Program-made: the position numbers and the translations under genes
The notes under the pieces: generated by a model
What the model was told of the DNA's origin: nothing
The model's database searches: none
What the model saw: the letters and a program-made list of their open reading frames with translations, nothing else
Shown here: piece after piece, positions 32,682 to 41,922 of the stretch
How the letters are laid out: every line of letters begins with the position of its first letter
Position numbering within the stretch: position 1 is the first letter of the stretch
Virus record (IMG/VR): IMGVR_UViG_3300034105_004893
Coordinates: 62,001 to 126,000 of that record
Strand: one strand, 5' to 3'
DNA: 64,000 nucleotides
From: a virus

Positions 32682-33053
32682 ATGAACAACGAAATTGAAG
32701 AAATATTAAAATTATCTGGTGTATTTGTCGAACAAAAAACTGAAATTACTTTAGATGAGTTTGCTAAAAAAAGGCACGATGGTGCAGAAAAAATAGCCAA
32801 TAATGCCAAGGAAAAAGGTGGTATAGCACTTCTTACATATAGTCACTTTATTGTAAAACTTCCATACTACAAGGAAGCTTCAAAAGGAAAATTTGATTTT
32901 AAAAAAGTAAAAAAAGAATATGAAAGCTTATGTTCTGAATTACATTCTTATATGAATAAAATTGAAAATATTGATCCAACAAAATTTCAAAAGCTTGTCG
33001 GGAAAATTGAAGTCTTAGGCGAATTGCTAATTAGATACAAAGACACAAAATGA
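32682..33053 (+). CDS. Hypothetical helical protein
   Basis: A 123-residue, probably all-helical protein (DEFAKKRHDGAEKIANNAKE, YESLCSELHSYMNKIENI) with a good GGGG ribosome site. It resembles small phage accessory proteins; no motif is identifiable. It diverges from dnaE with a 69-base spacer that must carry both promoters. Confidence 0.55.
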   Translation: MNNEIEEILKLSGVFVEQKTEITLDEFAKKRHDGAEKIANNAKEKGGIALLTYSHFIVKLPYYKEASKGKFDFKKVKKEYESLCSELHSYMNKIENIDPTKFQKLVGKIEVLGELLIRYKDTK

Positions 33054-33056
33054 AAA

Positions 33057-33086
33057 ATGGAATATCAAATTTAATTGATATTCCAT
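33057..33086. terminator. Inverted repeat between convergent genes
   Basis: A perfect 12-bp inverted repeat (arms starting ATGGAATATCAA) with a six-base AT loop lies between convergent stop codons. It is AT-rich and lacks a clear U tract on either side, so a terminator role is likely from position but the strength is doubtful. Confidence 0.5.
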
Positions 33087-33115
33087 ATTATCTGCTTGAT
33101 ATTTAATCTAAATGC

Positions 33116-33619
33116 TTATTTAGAAGTTGGCTTAGAAGGCTTTTCTTCAGTTGGCTTAGAAGGCTTTTCTTCAGTTGGCTTAGTTGGATTAACACTTGGA
33201 ATTTTATCCAACATTAATTTCTTGTTTGCATTTGTGCCTGAACTAGCAGGACAAGAAATATCTTCACATGCACGATGGTATCCGTCTTCGTAAGAAGCCA
33301 ATCTTACATACTCAACTTGATCCATACCACGATAATAACCGCTATGCCAAATCGCAGAAATATCATTGCTTTCTGGCTTAATATTATTCACTACACTAAT
33401 GATACCTTCGATCTTTCCTTGATTTTTAGCAAGCTCCATATTTTCATTTTTCACACTGTTGACATGACCATAAAGAATTTCATTAAATCCACTTTGTGTT
33501 AACAAATCTTTTTGCATCAACAAATCTTGAACGCTTTTCATGTTATCAATTCTGTATATTTGATAACCATTTGTAAGAACAGAACATGCTAAAATAGCAT
33601 AAACAACATAATTGCTCAT
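33116..33619 (-). CDS. Anchored protein with proline-rich repeat tail
   Basis: A 167-residue protein with an N-terminal hydrophobic segment (VVYAILACSVLTNGY), a helical middle (residues 25-85), a small domain with YYRGMDQVEYVRLASYEDGY and two cysteines, and a tail made of PTEEKPSK units. The tail looks like a flexible linker or wall-spanning segment. Function unknown. Confidence 0.5.
   Translation of the reverse strand: MSNYVVYAILACSVLTNGYQIYRIDNMKSVQDLLMQKDLLTQSGFNEILYGHVNSVKNENMELAKNQGKIEGIISVVNNIKPESNDISAIWHSGYYRGMDQVEYVRLASYEDGYHRACEDISCPASSGTNANKKLMLDKIPSVNPTKPTEEKPSKPTEEKPSKPTSK
33118..33185. repeat. 24-base tandem repeat encoding PTEEKPSK
   Basis: Near-identical 24-base units (GGCTTAGAAGGCTTTTCTTC core on the plus strand) encode the repeated octapeptide at the C-terminus of the 33116-33619 product, with two full copies and flanking partial ones. 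Frame is kept, so it is a coding repeat. Confidence 0.8.
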
Positions 33620-33776
33620 AATAACTCCTTAACCATATTTGAACCCTAAACAACAAGATATTAGACTAACAAATATCTTTGAAAAAATCAATAAGTAAAA
33701 TTGAAATAATTTCAACTCATTTAAGCCTATATACAAACAGTCGTATTTTGCAAAAATTTATATTATGGAGATGATT
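33620..33776. promoter_or_regulatory. Divergent intergenic region
   Basis: A 157-base AT-rich spacer between genes transcribed apart. It should carry promoters for both. The sequence TATATACAAAC near 33730 and TTTATATTATGG just before the plus-strand start are the only notable elements. No tRNA-like or riboswitch-like fold is evident. Confidence 0.3.
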
Positions 33777-34760
33777 ATGTCATTCAAGAGCTTTCAAGAA
33801 TATTTAAACGATACTGGTAAAATGATCGAAAAACCAGCAGTCAAAATAGTTGCTGGATATGAAGGAGAAACCCCAACTTCCCCAGAAAAAACAAAAAAAG
33901 ATCCAAATGCTGGTGGGGCTAAAGATTCTAAATCTACCAACAAGCCATATAAAGCTGGTACTGATGCTAAAAATCCCAATAAAGCAGAAAAGGGATTTGC
34001 ACATGAAGGAGATTCAGATCTTAAGTATGAGCCAACCACAAATGTAAAAAAGAGCAACTATGGTGGCGATGAAGTTAAATCTTGGCTTGATTCTTCAAGC
34101 GTAACAGAATGGCTCAATAAAACTCGCAATCTTTCTGGTGCAAAATTTGTAAGTCAGATGCGAAATGAAACAATTGGAACTTCAATCGGGCAAATCAAAG
34201 AAACAGTAACTTTGTGCGAAAATAATTCCAAAAATATTCAACAACTTATTTTTGAATTAAAACGCCACAAATTATTAGGAAAATTTATTACAGAAGCTTG
34301 CAAACATGGAACTGGTATCAAGGCGATCATAGCAGAAATCAAGAAAAATACTCTTTTTCAAAAAGCAATTAATGAAATGAGCTATATGTCTTCAGACAAT
34401 GAAGATGATATGTCGAATGATGAATACGAACCAGATATGTCAGATATGTCAAATGATGATAGTGACGAAGAAGAAAATGATATGTCAGATGAAGATGATA
34501 TGTCAGATGAAGATGATATGTCAGATGAAGATGATATGTCAGATGAAGATGAAGATATGTCAGATGAAGATGAAGATATGTCAGATGAAGATGAAGATAT
34601 GTCAGACGAAGATGAAGATATGTCAGATGAAGATGAAGATATGTCAGATGATTCTCACAAAGATGATGATTCTGCATTATCCGATCCTTTTGGCAAAGGC
34701 CATGCTTCTCACGCCCTTAGAAAAATGGGGCCACGACCAGAACCATCTGATGAATTTTAA
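33777..34760 (+). CDS. Acidic-repeat protein with head-type N-terminus
   Basis: The ATG at 33777 is preferred: GGAG lies seven bases upstream, and two in-frame ATGs before it lack one. The 327-residue product begins MSFKSFQEYLNDTG, matching the capsid-targeting-like pattern of other small proteins here. A Lys/Pro-rich linker (30-105), a helical middle (105-205) and a C-terminal tract of DMSDED repeats (about 230-290) follow. Strongly acidic tails of this type occur in scaffold or prohead-core proteins; DNA mimicry is another option. Confidence 0.6.
   Translation: MSFKSFQEYLNDTGKMIEKPAVKIVAGYEGETPTSPEKTKKDPNAGGAKDSKSTNKPYKAGTDAKNPNKAEKGFAHEGDSDLKYEPTTNVKKSNYGGDEVKSWLDSSSVTEWLNKTRNLSGAKFVSQMRNETIGTSIGQIKETVTLCENNSKNIQQLIFELKRHKLLGKFITEACKHGTGIKAIIAEIKKNTLFQKAINEMSYMSSDNEDDMSNDEYEPDMSDMSNDDSDEEENDMSDEDDMSDEDDMSDEDDMSDEDEDMSDEDEDMSDEDEDMSDEDEDMSDEDEDMSDDSHKDDDSALSDPFGKGHASHALRKMGPRPEPSDEF
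34479..34650. repeat. Tandem repeat encoding DMSDED units
   Basis: Eight to nine head-to-tail units of 18 bases (encoding DDMSDE) and 21 bases (encoding DEDMSDE) with near-identical sequence based on GATATGTCAGATGAA. Two unit lengths, both multiples of three, point to in-frame slippage expansions. Confidence 0.9.
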
Positions 34761-34765
34761 CCAAC

Positions 34766-34791
34766 AAAAACCTTCTACTAAGAAGGTTTTT
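34766..34791 (+). terminator. Rho-independent terminator
   Basis: An 11-bp stem (AAAAACCTTCT, loop ACTA, AGAAGGTTTTT) directly after the stop of the acidic-repeat gene, ending in five T. The A-rich left arm would let it work on either strand, but only plus-strand genes adjoin it. Confidence 0.85.
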
Positions 34792-34841
34792 GTATGTGAG
34801 GTCATCTGAGAAAATGCGAAAAAGATAAAATCTTAATATGC

Positions 34842-35495
34842 ATGCCAACATACCACTCCCCAATAGAATGGCTAGAAAGATCTACCATTTCTATAAAATC
34901 ACAAACTTATACAAATTTTGATTGTTATGTTGTGAAAGATGGATGTTGTGAATCTTGCACAATAGACACAACAAATAAAACATGTATTGAATGTGAAAAC
35001 TGTAAATTAACAAAAAAGTTTTTTAAAAAAATTGCAAAAAATGACAAAAGATTTAAATTCCATATTTTGCCAATTCATCTAAGTGGTGCTGGTTGGGGTC
35101 CTAGAAATTTTGCAATCATGAACACACATCATAATTATATAGCATATCTTGATGATGATAATTGGTACGAAAAAGATCATATAGAATCACTTTATAAAAC
35201 AATTACTTCTGGTGATTATAACTTAGCCTACACTGGTACTAGATTACATGATTCTAATAAAAATATTATAGGAGAAAGAATTCACAATTCTATTCCAAAA
35301 GCTGGATATATAGATACTTCTGAGATCATGCATACTAGATATCTAATAGATAAACATGGCGGATGGCGTTATGTGAAAAAATGCAATGATTGGGATTTAA
35401 TATCAAGATGGATTCCCGATGTGAAATGGAGTCACACCAACAAGGTAACACTTAATTTCTTTATAAGGGATGGATGCGGAATACACAGGAAATAA
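34842..35495 (+). CDS. Family 2 glycosyltransferase
   Basis: A 217-residue GT-A enzyme: MPTYHSPIEWLERSTISIKS, DCYVVKDG (nucleotide strand), GAGWGPRNFAIM and the metal motif IAYLDDDNWYEKDH. The annotated ATG gives a shorter first strand than usual: in-frame codons upstream read KILIC, so translation might begin earlier at a non-standard codon; there is no ribosome site before the ATG. A cysteine cluster (CCESC...CIECENC, about 30-52) is inserted in the first loop and may bind zinc. It overlaps the ligase gene by 22 bases. Confidence 0.75.
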   Translation: MPTYHSPIEWLERSTISIKSQTYTNFDCYVVKDGCCESCTIDTTNKTCIECENCKLTKKFFKKIAKNDKRFKFHILPIHLSGAGWGPRNFAIMNTHHNYIAYLDDDNWYEKDHIESLYKTITSGDYNLAYTGTRLHDSNKNIIGERIHNSIPKAGYIDTSEIMHTRYLIDKHGGWRYVKKCNDWDLISRWIPDVKWSHTNKVTLNFFIRDGCGIHRK

Positions 35496-36754
35496 AACAG
35501 TTCGTCCAGAAGTGGAAAAACTTCACCGATTCCTCCACGCAAATTCCCTACGAATACAAGCCAATATGCAAAGATTTACTTTTGCACGATGAAGAAATCG
35601 TTGTCGAAACAATAGACATACTGAAAAGAAACATATCATCTTGGGCAGAAAAAAATTCCGAAGCTTACGCAAACAAAAAAGACCTTACTTTTTTAGGTAA
35701 AAATGATCTCACAGACAAAGACAAGTGGTATGTAAAATCCTTAGAAAATGAATCCATGCCAATGAAAAGTAGCGGAAGCACCACTGGTGAGGGATTCGAA
35801 TACTTGCGATGGGAACCTTTCCTTTATTTCATCGAAGGAGAAAACCACTATGATCTGATTCTGGATGAATATGAAATACCACAGAATCCAGACATCATGT
35901 ACTTCTTTAATTCTTCGTTCGGAAGTGGCTCAAGACACATAAACAATACATCGAAAAGCAAAAACTTTATGGAACATCACGGAACAAAAAGAACCGCAAT
36001 GGTTCATTATGCAAACACGAAACTACAAAAAGAAAAAGAAGAAGTGTTTCGGAAATACCTATTCAGATATTTAAATTTAAAAAAAATGGATGTAATTTTT
36101 GCCCCAGGCCCACAAATAAAAAAAATATGCTCTTATATAAAAAAGGAAAACTATAAAGGTAAACTGTGCAACTTGTTGAGCAATAGCAATGAAAAAATTC
36201 TGGATGAAGATGCTAAATTCCTTCTCGAAAAAAATTATGTGTCACATATATGCGACCACATGAGGTGTTGGGATGGAGGAGCTTCCTTCTTCACATGTAG
36301 AGATAAGAACTATCACTTAATGGATAACCTTTCTTGGTGTGTCGAAAATGAGGAAAGGCTCATATCAACCGATTACTTCTCCTTGGCTTGTCCTTTTGTC
36401 AAATTCTGGAATGGCGACAGGTGCAAGATAGGCGATAAATATCAGAGATGTTCGTGCGGAAGGTTGTACAGAGATTTTAAATTCTTGGAGAATCGACCAT
36501 TTGCCATAAAAGGGCATTCGATCAACGAGTACAAAAAGAAGCTCACGGAAACTGGTCTTACAGAGATAAAACAAGTGAATTGCGGAATCGACTTCATAGA
36601 AATCGTGTCGAACAAAGAAATAGATCCTATCAAAAAAAATGAAGTTGCCGAAATATTTAAGTCTCACAAATTGAAATTCAAAGTTGTTCCAGACCAATTG
36701 GCATCGCAAAAAATTCATAACAGAACTCCATCTGAAAAGGTGGAAACAAAATGA
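35474..36754 (+). CDS. Adenylate-forming ligase-like protein (PaaK/CapK type)
   Basis: A 426-residue protein with the nucleotide-binding loop SSGSTTGE (99-106), matching the S-S-G-(S/T)-T-G of acyl-adenylate enzymes, and the CSCGR motif (about 328-332) typical of the PaaK/CapK group, followed by a C-terminal domain ending SEKV-x-x-K. Family knowledge: such enzymes activate a carboxylate with ATP and pass it to CoA, an amine or a sugar. It overlaps the cysteine-repeat gene by ATGA. Its G+C is visibly higher than its surroundings, pointing to a separate origin. Confidence 0.6.
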   Translation: MRNTQEIKQFVQKWKNFTDSSTQIPYEYKPICKDLLLHDEEIVVETIDILKRNISSWAEKNSEAYANKKDLTFLGKNDLTDKDKWYVKSLENESMPMKSSGSTTGEGFEYLRWEPFLYFIEGENHYDLILDEYEIPQNPDIMYFFNSSFGSGSRHINNTSKSKNFMEHHGTKRTAMVHYANTKLQKEKEEVFRKYLFRYLNLKKMDVIFAPGPQIKKICSYIKKENYKGKLCNLLSNSNEKILDEDAKFLLEKNYVSHICDHMRCWDGGASFFTCRDKNYHLMDNLSWCVENEERLISTDYFSLACPFVKFWNGDRCKIGDKYQRCSCGRLYRDFKFLENRPFAIKGHSINEYKKKLTETGLTEIKQVNCGIDFIEIVSNKEIDPIKKNEVAEIFKSHKLKFKVVPDQLASQKIHNRTPSEKVETK

Positions 36755-39700
36755 TAGATCCAAAACTGGTGAAAAAATGGGATATAGTTTTCGCTCTACA
36801 AGAAAAGGGATGTGGGTATTTCGCAACATATGAAGCAGTAGTCATTGTGCCACGACCTTGTACCGGAGGGTCAAGTGCTTATTGGACTCTTGCTTCTCCT
36901 TGCCCAGATGGTTGCACATCTTCTCCTCCTCCTCAATTGCCAACAAATCCTCCATGCGATCCTAATTACCCTGACAATGGAACGGAAAATGACATAATCG
37001 GGTGCTGCGAAGGTATAGTTTCAGTCGAATGCTCCGGCACTTGCTGTAAATGCGGTGGTGTAGAGTGTTTGACAACGGAGACATGCTGTGACGATGTTTG
37101 TGTGAACTTACAAACAGATCGTGACCACTGTAATTCTTGTACCACCCCTTGCAATCCAGATCAAGACTGCTGTGATGGCGAATGCAAAAACATATACGAA
37201 GACAGCAATAATTGTAATGGTTGCGGAAATGTTTGCCCTGAAGCTACACCAACTTGCTGCAATGGTGATTGCTGCACGACAGCGAATTGTTGTTTCGTTG
37301 ATGACATCCTTACTTGTATTGATGTAACAAACAATCATGATCATTGCGGAAGATGCGACAATCCTTGTGCAGCCGAAGAAACATGCTGTTCTGGTGAATG
37401 CGTCAACACACAGACAGATAATGAGCATTGCGGATCATGTCCGAATGCTTGTCCTGTCGCATTCACATGCTGTTCTGGTGTATGCAAAGAATTATTTGGG
37501 GATGATCGTTTAAATTGTGGCGATTGTGGCAAAACTTGCGTTGTAGGAGAAATATGCAAAAACGGTGTTTGCAAAGACGCTTGTGCTGCGAACGACTGCG
37601 AGTTTACTTGGGTTGATCCTCCGGGTTGTTGTAGCCGTTATGTCTGTTCGACTGAAAATGAGTATGCGTTTTCTTCTTCATACACTTCAATTACAGATTG
37701 CTCTGTCGATAGCCCTCCAAATATACCTTGCGATGGAAGCCCAGAATCTACAGGTTATTTTTACCTTACATGGAGTCCAGAGCCGTGTTGTACTGGATCT
37801 TGTCAATCTTTTTGTCTAGAACCAACTTGCACTTGGTCAGGTCCAGAAAACTCTACTTGTGGAGAGGGTTGTGCTTGCCAATCATTTGAAGGTCAACCTT
37901 GTGCATGTGGAACACTCAGAGACGATCCATGTATAAGAACAGTAGTACCTCCCGGACAATGGAATGCAACTGCGACATGTCCACAAGGATGCAACTGCCC
38001 CGGGAACGCCCCAATACAAAATGGAACAAATGGTCAAGTAGTCAGTTACGAATGCGTCAATTGCCTTGCTCCATGTGAAGCAGGAGAAAAATGCTGTTTC
38101 GGCACATGTAAAAACATACTGACAGATCCTCTTAATTGCGGAGATTGTGGAAACAATTGTGGCGATCAGATTTTGGGAAACAAATGCTGTAATGGGAAAT
38201 GCGTAAACATACTTACAGGGGATTTAAACTGCGGAGATTGCACAACTGTATGTCCATTTCCAGAAGTATGCTGCAATGGCGTATGCAAAAATCGTAACAC
38301 TGACAATTACAACTGCGGATCTTGCGGTTACGAGTGCCAGACTGGAATTGGGGAAACCTGCTGCAATGGGATTTGCGTAAACGAAAATACCGACAGAAAC
38401 AACTGTGGCTCCTGCGGATTTACATGTCCCAACGCAGATCAGTGCATTGATGGAAACTGCGTTCCATGCGTTCCTCCATGTCTAGAAGCTGGTACGGCTT
38501 GCTGCAACAATCAGTGCATCGACATATTGTCTGACGAGAGCAACTGCGGTGGTTGCAATATACCTTGTGCTGGCAAGTGCTGCGGTGGCATTTGCGTATT
38601 AGATTTGAACACCATGTTTAACTGTGGTGATTGCGGAATAGAGTGTCCGCAATTGATCAACCAAATCAATCTGTGGCAGTGCTGTAACGGTCAATGCAAG
38701 AACCTAAAAACTGATCCAGAAAACTGCGGATTTTGCGGAAATGTATGTCAAGAACCTCCGGGTGACACATTTACAGTTCCAAAATGTTTCTTGGGAAACT
38801 GTGCGGAACCAGAATGCGATTGTCAAGGATATGAAGCTGGAATGCCACCACAACCTGGGCCAGACGATGTGGCTTTCGTGGCTTCATGCGTTGGAAACAC
38901 GGTAAGTTGTGATGGATCTTGTTATTTCAATGCTGTAGGCGGAGGATGGGTTCTGTATGAAGAGCCGGGCGGAACTGGATTTTCTGGTACCTGCGGAAAA
39001 GAACCAGATTACACATATTGCGTTGATGACAAATATGCATGTGTGGATGACAAATATGTTTGTGTCGGAGATATATATTATTGTGTAAAAAACATAGAAG
39101 GACAAGATATGCCAACTTATTGTATACCTGCTGCATCGTTTAACGCTGAAACACAAGCACTAATCGGATCTTACATCGGAGCAGAAAACTGTGCCGCTGG
39201 TTGTAGCGGTGATGGAAGCGAGTGCGATCCTGCTTGTGGCAATGGATTAACCTGTTGTGATACACAATGCGTAGACACGCAAACTGACAGTGCCAATTGC
39301 GGTGGTTGTGGTGGCGGTCCTTGTGCTGCTGGCGAGGCTTGCAAAGATGGAGTTTGCACAGGATGTACGCCTCCATGTGCCGATGGTGAATCGTGCTGCG
39401 AAGGTGGAACGACATGCTGCGAAACTTGCTGTGCTGACGCATGTTGTCCAACTGGTCAATCATGTGTTGATGGAGTGTGTGCCACATGCGAACCACCTTG
39501 TACTGCTGGACAAACCTGCTGTGGAGGATCATGTTGTGATGCTGGAATAATATGCTGTGACCAAACATGTTGTGCTGAAGGTGAGTTCTGCGAAAACGGA
39601 AGTTGTGCAACATGCAACCCAGTGTGCTATCCAGACGAGACATGCTGCGATGCAACATGCGTTAGGTGGCAATGTGGAGAATGCCCAAATGCATGTGCTT

Positions 39701-41115
39701 CTGCTGAAATAGTTTGTTGCGGTTTGCCGGGTCAAGAAGTATGTTGTCCTGAAGGTCAAACTTGTGTTGAGAATGCGTGTTACGGATGTACACCTCCTTG
39801 TTCCGAAAGTCAGGATTGTTGCGATGAGGTATGCACAGAAGTTGGAACAGACACAAATTGTTCGGGTTGTGGTGACGCTTGTGGAGAAGGAACAAAATGC
39901 TGCGATAAAGTGTGTACTGCTACTGGAACTGACACAAACTGTTCGGATTGTGGCGATGCTTGTGCCGAAGGTCAGAGTTGTTGTGATGATGTATGCACAG
40001 AAATTGGAACCGACACAAATTGTTCGGGTTGTGGTGATGCTTGCACAGACGGAAAATGTTGTGAGGGAGTGTGCAAAGAAACACAAACCGACAATGAAAA
40101 TTGTGGCGATTGCGAAAATGTATGTAATACAGCAGAAGGTGAAAAATGTGTTGCTGGAGTATGTGTTACTTGTGATCCACCTTGTACTGGACTTGATGTA
40201 TGTTGTGATTTAACATGCTGCAAAGTTTGTTGCGGTCCAGAAGGTAGTAAGACATGCTGTGCTGAAGGAAAAATCTGTTTAAATGGTCAGTGTAGCGGTT
40301 GTGAACCAGAATGTACAGAACCTGGACAAACTTGTTGCACCAATCCTAATCAGCCTAATCCTACAGAGGAGGAACCAAGTCCACCAATAGGACAATGTTG
40401 CCCTGCTGGAGTTCTTTGTTGTGCTGGTGGATGCTGCCCTAATGAAAATTTTTACTGTTGTGATAACAAAGTATGTTGCTTCAATGATCGTGCTTGTTGC
40501 AATGGAGTTTGCTGTGCTGAAGGTAAATTCTGCAATAATGGCGTGTGTGCTGATTGTAATCCAACATGCTACTCTGATGAAAAATGTTGTCCTGGAACTA
40601 CTGGTAGCGGGGAATGTATTAGGTGGCAATGTGGCGATTGCCCAAATGCATGTACACGATTCCAAACATGCACCAATAATGTTTGTTGCGATGCAGTAAC
40701 GGAGGGTCCACTATCAGGGCAAACTGGTGTAGGTTGCGGAACTGTTTGTTGCGACCCCGGTATCACATGTTGCCGAGACATTTGTTGTTTAGACCCTGAC
40801 GAAGAATGTTGCGATGGCTTTTGCGTAAATACCAATTCTATCGACAATAATAATTGCGGAGGTTGTGGCCAGCCATGTGTCGCTCCAGCAACTTGTTGTA
40901 ATGGTTCGTGTAGAACAGTTTTTGCAGACACTTCTAGTTGCGGAAGTTGCGGGAATACATGTTCACTTGGAATGCTTTGCTGCCCTGATAACGGTGGCTG
41001 CGTTTACCCATCGTATTTAAATTGTGGTAGTTGCGGAAATGAATGTGAAGTAGGACAATCATGTTGCCCAGATGAACAAGGCGGTCACACATGCTTGGCT
41101 CAAGGTTCATGTTAA
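36751..41115 (+). CDS. Giant cysteine-rich repeat protein (Stig1-like repeats)
   Basis: A 1454-residue protein in which nearly one residue in six is Cys. From about residue 90 to the end it is built from repeats of 35-50 residues of the form CC-x-G-x-C-x-N-x-x-T-D-x-x-N-C-G-x-C-G-x-x-C, as in Stig1-type domains known from plants and from secreted or surface proteins of myxobacteria and planctomycetes. Two blocks near residues 345-420 and 690-820 break the pattern. No signal peptide or membrane segment is present, so disulfides would have to form after release, or the cysteines bind metal. A fibre-like virion decoration is plausible. Codon use is more G+C-rich than the surrounding genes. Confidence 0.7.
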   Translation: MIDPKLVKKWDIVFALQEKGCGYFATYEAVVIVPRPCTGGSSAYWTLASPCPDGCTSSPPPQLPTNPPCDPNYPDNGTENDIIGCCEGIVSVECSGTCCKCGGVECLTTETCCDDVCVNLQTDRDHCNSCTTPCNPDQDCCDGECKNIYEDSNNCNGCGNVCPEATPTCCNGDCCTTANCCFVDDILTCIDVTNNHDHCGRCDNPCAAEETCCSGECVNTQTDNEHCGSCPNACPVAFTCCSGVCKELFGDDRLNCGDCGKTCVVGEICKNGVCKDACAANDCEFTWVDPPGCCSRYVCSTENEYAFSSSYTSITDCSVDSPPNIPCDGSPESTGYFYLTWSPEPCCTGSCQSFCLEPTCTWSGPENSTCGEGCACQSFEGQPCACGTLRDDPCIRTVVPPGQWNATATCPQGCNCPGNAPIQNGTNGQVVSYECVNCLAPCEAGEKCCFGTCKNILTDPLNCGDCGNNCGDQILGNKCCNGKCVNILTGDLNCGDCTTVCPFPEVCCNGVCKNRNTDNYNCGSCGYECQTGIGETCCNGICVNENTDRNNCGSCGFTCPNADQCIDGNCVPCVPPCLEAGTACCNNQCIDILSDESNCGGCNIPCAGKCCGGICVLDLNTMFNCGDCGIECPQLINQINLWQCCNGQCKNLKTDPENCGFCGNVCQEPPGDTFTVPKCFLGNCAEPECDCQGYEAGMPPQPGPDDVAFVASCVGNTVSCDGSCYFNAVGGGWVLYEEPGGTGFSGTCGKEPDYTYCVDDKYACVDDKYVCVGDIYYCVKNIEGQDMPTYCIPAASFNAETQALIGSYIGAENCAAGCSGDGSECDPACGNGLTCCDTQCVDTQTDSANCGGCGGGPCAAGEACKDGVCTGCTPPCADGESCCEGGTTCCETCCADACCPTGQSCVDGVCATCEPPCTAGQTCCGGSCCDAGIICCDQTCCAEGEFCENGSCATCNPVCYPDETCCDATCVRWQCGECPNACASAEIVCCGLPGQEVCCPEGQTCVENACYGCTPPCSESQDCCDEVCTEVGTDTNCSGCGDACGEGTKCCDKVCTATGTDTNCSDCGDACAEGQSCCDDVCTEIGTDTNCSGCGDACTDGKCCEGVCKETQTDNENCGDCENVCNTAEGEKCVAGVCVTCDPPCTGLDVCCDLTCCKVCCGPEGSKTCCAEGKICLNGQCSGCEPECTEPGQTCCTNPNQPNPTEEEPSPPIGQCCPAGVLCCAGGCCPNENFYCCDNKVCCFNDRACCNGVCCAEGKFCNNGVCADCNPTCYSDEKCCPGTTGSGECIRWQCGDCPNACTRFQTCTNNVCCDAVTEGPLSGQTGVGCGTVCCDPGITCCRDICCLDPDEECCDGFCVNTNSIDNNNCGGCGQPCVAPATCCNGSCRTVFADTSSCGSCGNTCSLGMLCCPDNGGCVYPSYLNCGSCGNECEVGQSCCPDEQGGHTCLAQGSC

Positions 41116-41148
41116 AAAAACAGGCTTGATTTTCAAGCCTGTTTTTTT
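41114..41148. terminator. Bidirectional Rho-independent terminator
   Basis: A 16-bp perfect stem (arms AAAAAAACAGGCTTGA and its complement) with a three-base loop, flanked by A and T runs on both sides. It lies between the convergent cysteine-repeat gene and the membrane-protein gene and should stop transcription in both directions. Confidence 0.92.
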
Positions 41149-41167
41149 CTTTAATTTAGAATTTTTT

Positions 41168-41455
41168 CTATTCTTTGTAGGCTACCCATCGGTTACGAAC
41201 AAATAAAAGATTTGCAAAAAAACCGCAAAAGGCAGAAATGAGATTTTCCGCAAACGGAACATATAGTTCGCCTACCGGATTAAGCACGAATGAAATTCCC
41301 AATGAAAACCAAAAACTGCTGCATTCATGACAAAGCATTGGAACATTGACATATGGTATCTTGGCTACCAAGTTTCTAAATGGTCTTGCAACATCGGTGT
41401 CGGACCAAGCATAAGCGACACCAAGACATGTGACTAAATAAATCAAAAATATCAT
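41168..41455 (-). CDS. Small membrane protein (DUF1360-like)
   Basis: The ATG at 41455 (MIFLIYLVTCLG) overlaps the upstream stop by ATGA and is preferred over the one five codons earlier. The 95-residue product has two to three membrane segments and the motif LCHECSSFWFSLG, like the C-x2-C-x-SFW of a small phage membrane family (DUF1360, from memory). It may be a holin or envelope component. Confidence 0.6.
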   Translation of the reverse strand: MIFLIYLVTCLGVAYAWSDTDVARPFRNLVAKIPYVNVPMLCHECSSFWFSLGISFVLNPVGELYVPFAENLISAFCGFFANLLFVRNRWVAYKE

Positions 41456-41871
41456 AGGAAATAGACCCACATATAATCAAATTCTCGAACAACGGAGAAA
41501 CTTCTAAATGTTTTTCCAGTAATAGTCTTGTTGAAATTAGCCCAAGCCTCATCACCAAGCTGAACCTTGAAGACTTTGCCTACAATTGAATTATTGACTC
41601 TTTTTAGCTTAATAGCTTCGAGTTCCTTGACTATCGCAGCCTTGTCCTTGTAATACTTTTCCAAGATATTTGGATCAGCAGTTACTTTATCGGAAAAGAA
41701 CTTGCCAACCTTGCCCCTGCATGAACAGTTTGGGTTGGTCTTTAATGTTGTTAGGTCGGCAAGAATATCTGGGAATTCCGCCTTTAATTCAGCGAATAAA
41801 GTTTCATCCTTGATGATCATATAAATAAGATCTGGCATCGTACCTAGATCTACAGTGATTGTAGTTTCCAT
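41452..41871 (-). CDS. Hypothetical protein
   Basis: A 139-residue protein: an N-terminal strand (TITVDLGTMPDLIYMII), helices (DETLFAELKAEFPDILADL) and a C-terminal beta hairpin (GKTFRSFSVVREFDYMWVYF). A C-x-C near residue 49 (NCSCRGKV) is conserved-looking. No family recognised. It follows the DnaE N-terminal gene. Confidence 0.5.
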   Translation of the reverse strand: METTITVDLGTMPDLIYMIIKDETLFAELKAEFPDILADLTTLKTNPNCSCRGKVGKFFSDKVTADPNILEKYYKDKAAIVKELEAIKLKRVNNSIVGKVFKVQLGDEAWANFNKTITGKTFRSFSVVREFDYMWVYFL

Positions 41872-41922
41872 AAAATTAATATAGTTTTATATTTTTATTT
41901 TTTTGATTTTTAAAAATATTTT

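Noticed and set aside
33794-34057. Antisense open frames opposite the acidic-repeat gene
   Set aside because: Composition mirrors the sense strand and no start signals exist; the sense gene has a good ribosome site and a terminator.
39140-40223. Minus- and plus-strand open frames inside the cysteine-repeat gene
   Set aside because: They follow the repeat periodicity of the main gene, are low-complexity His/Arg/Thr- or Val/Ala-rich, and have no ribosome sites; they are shadows.
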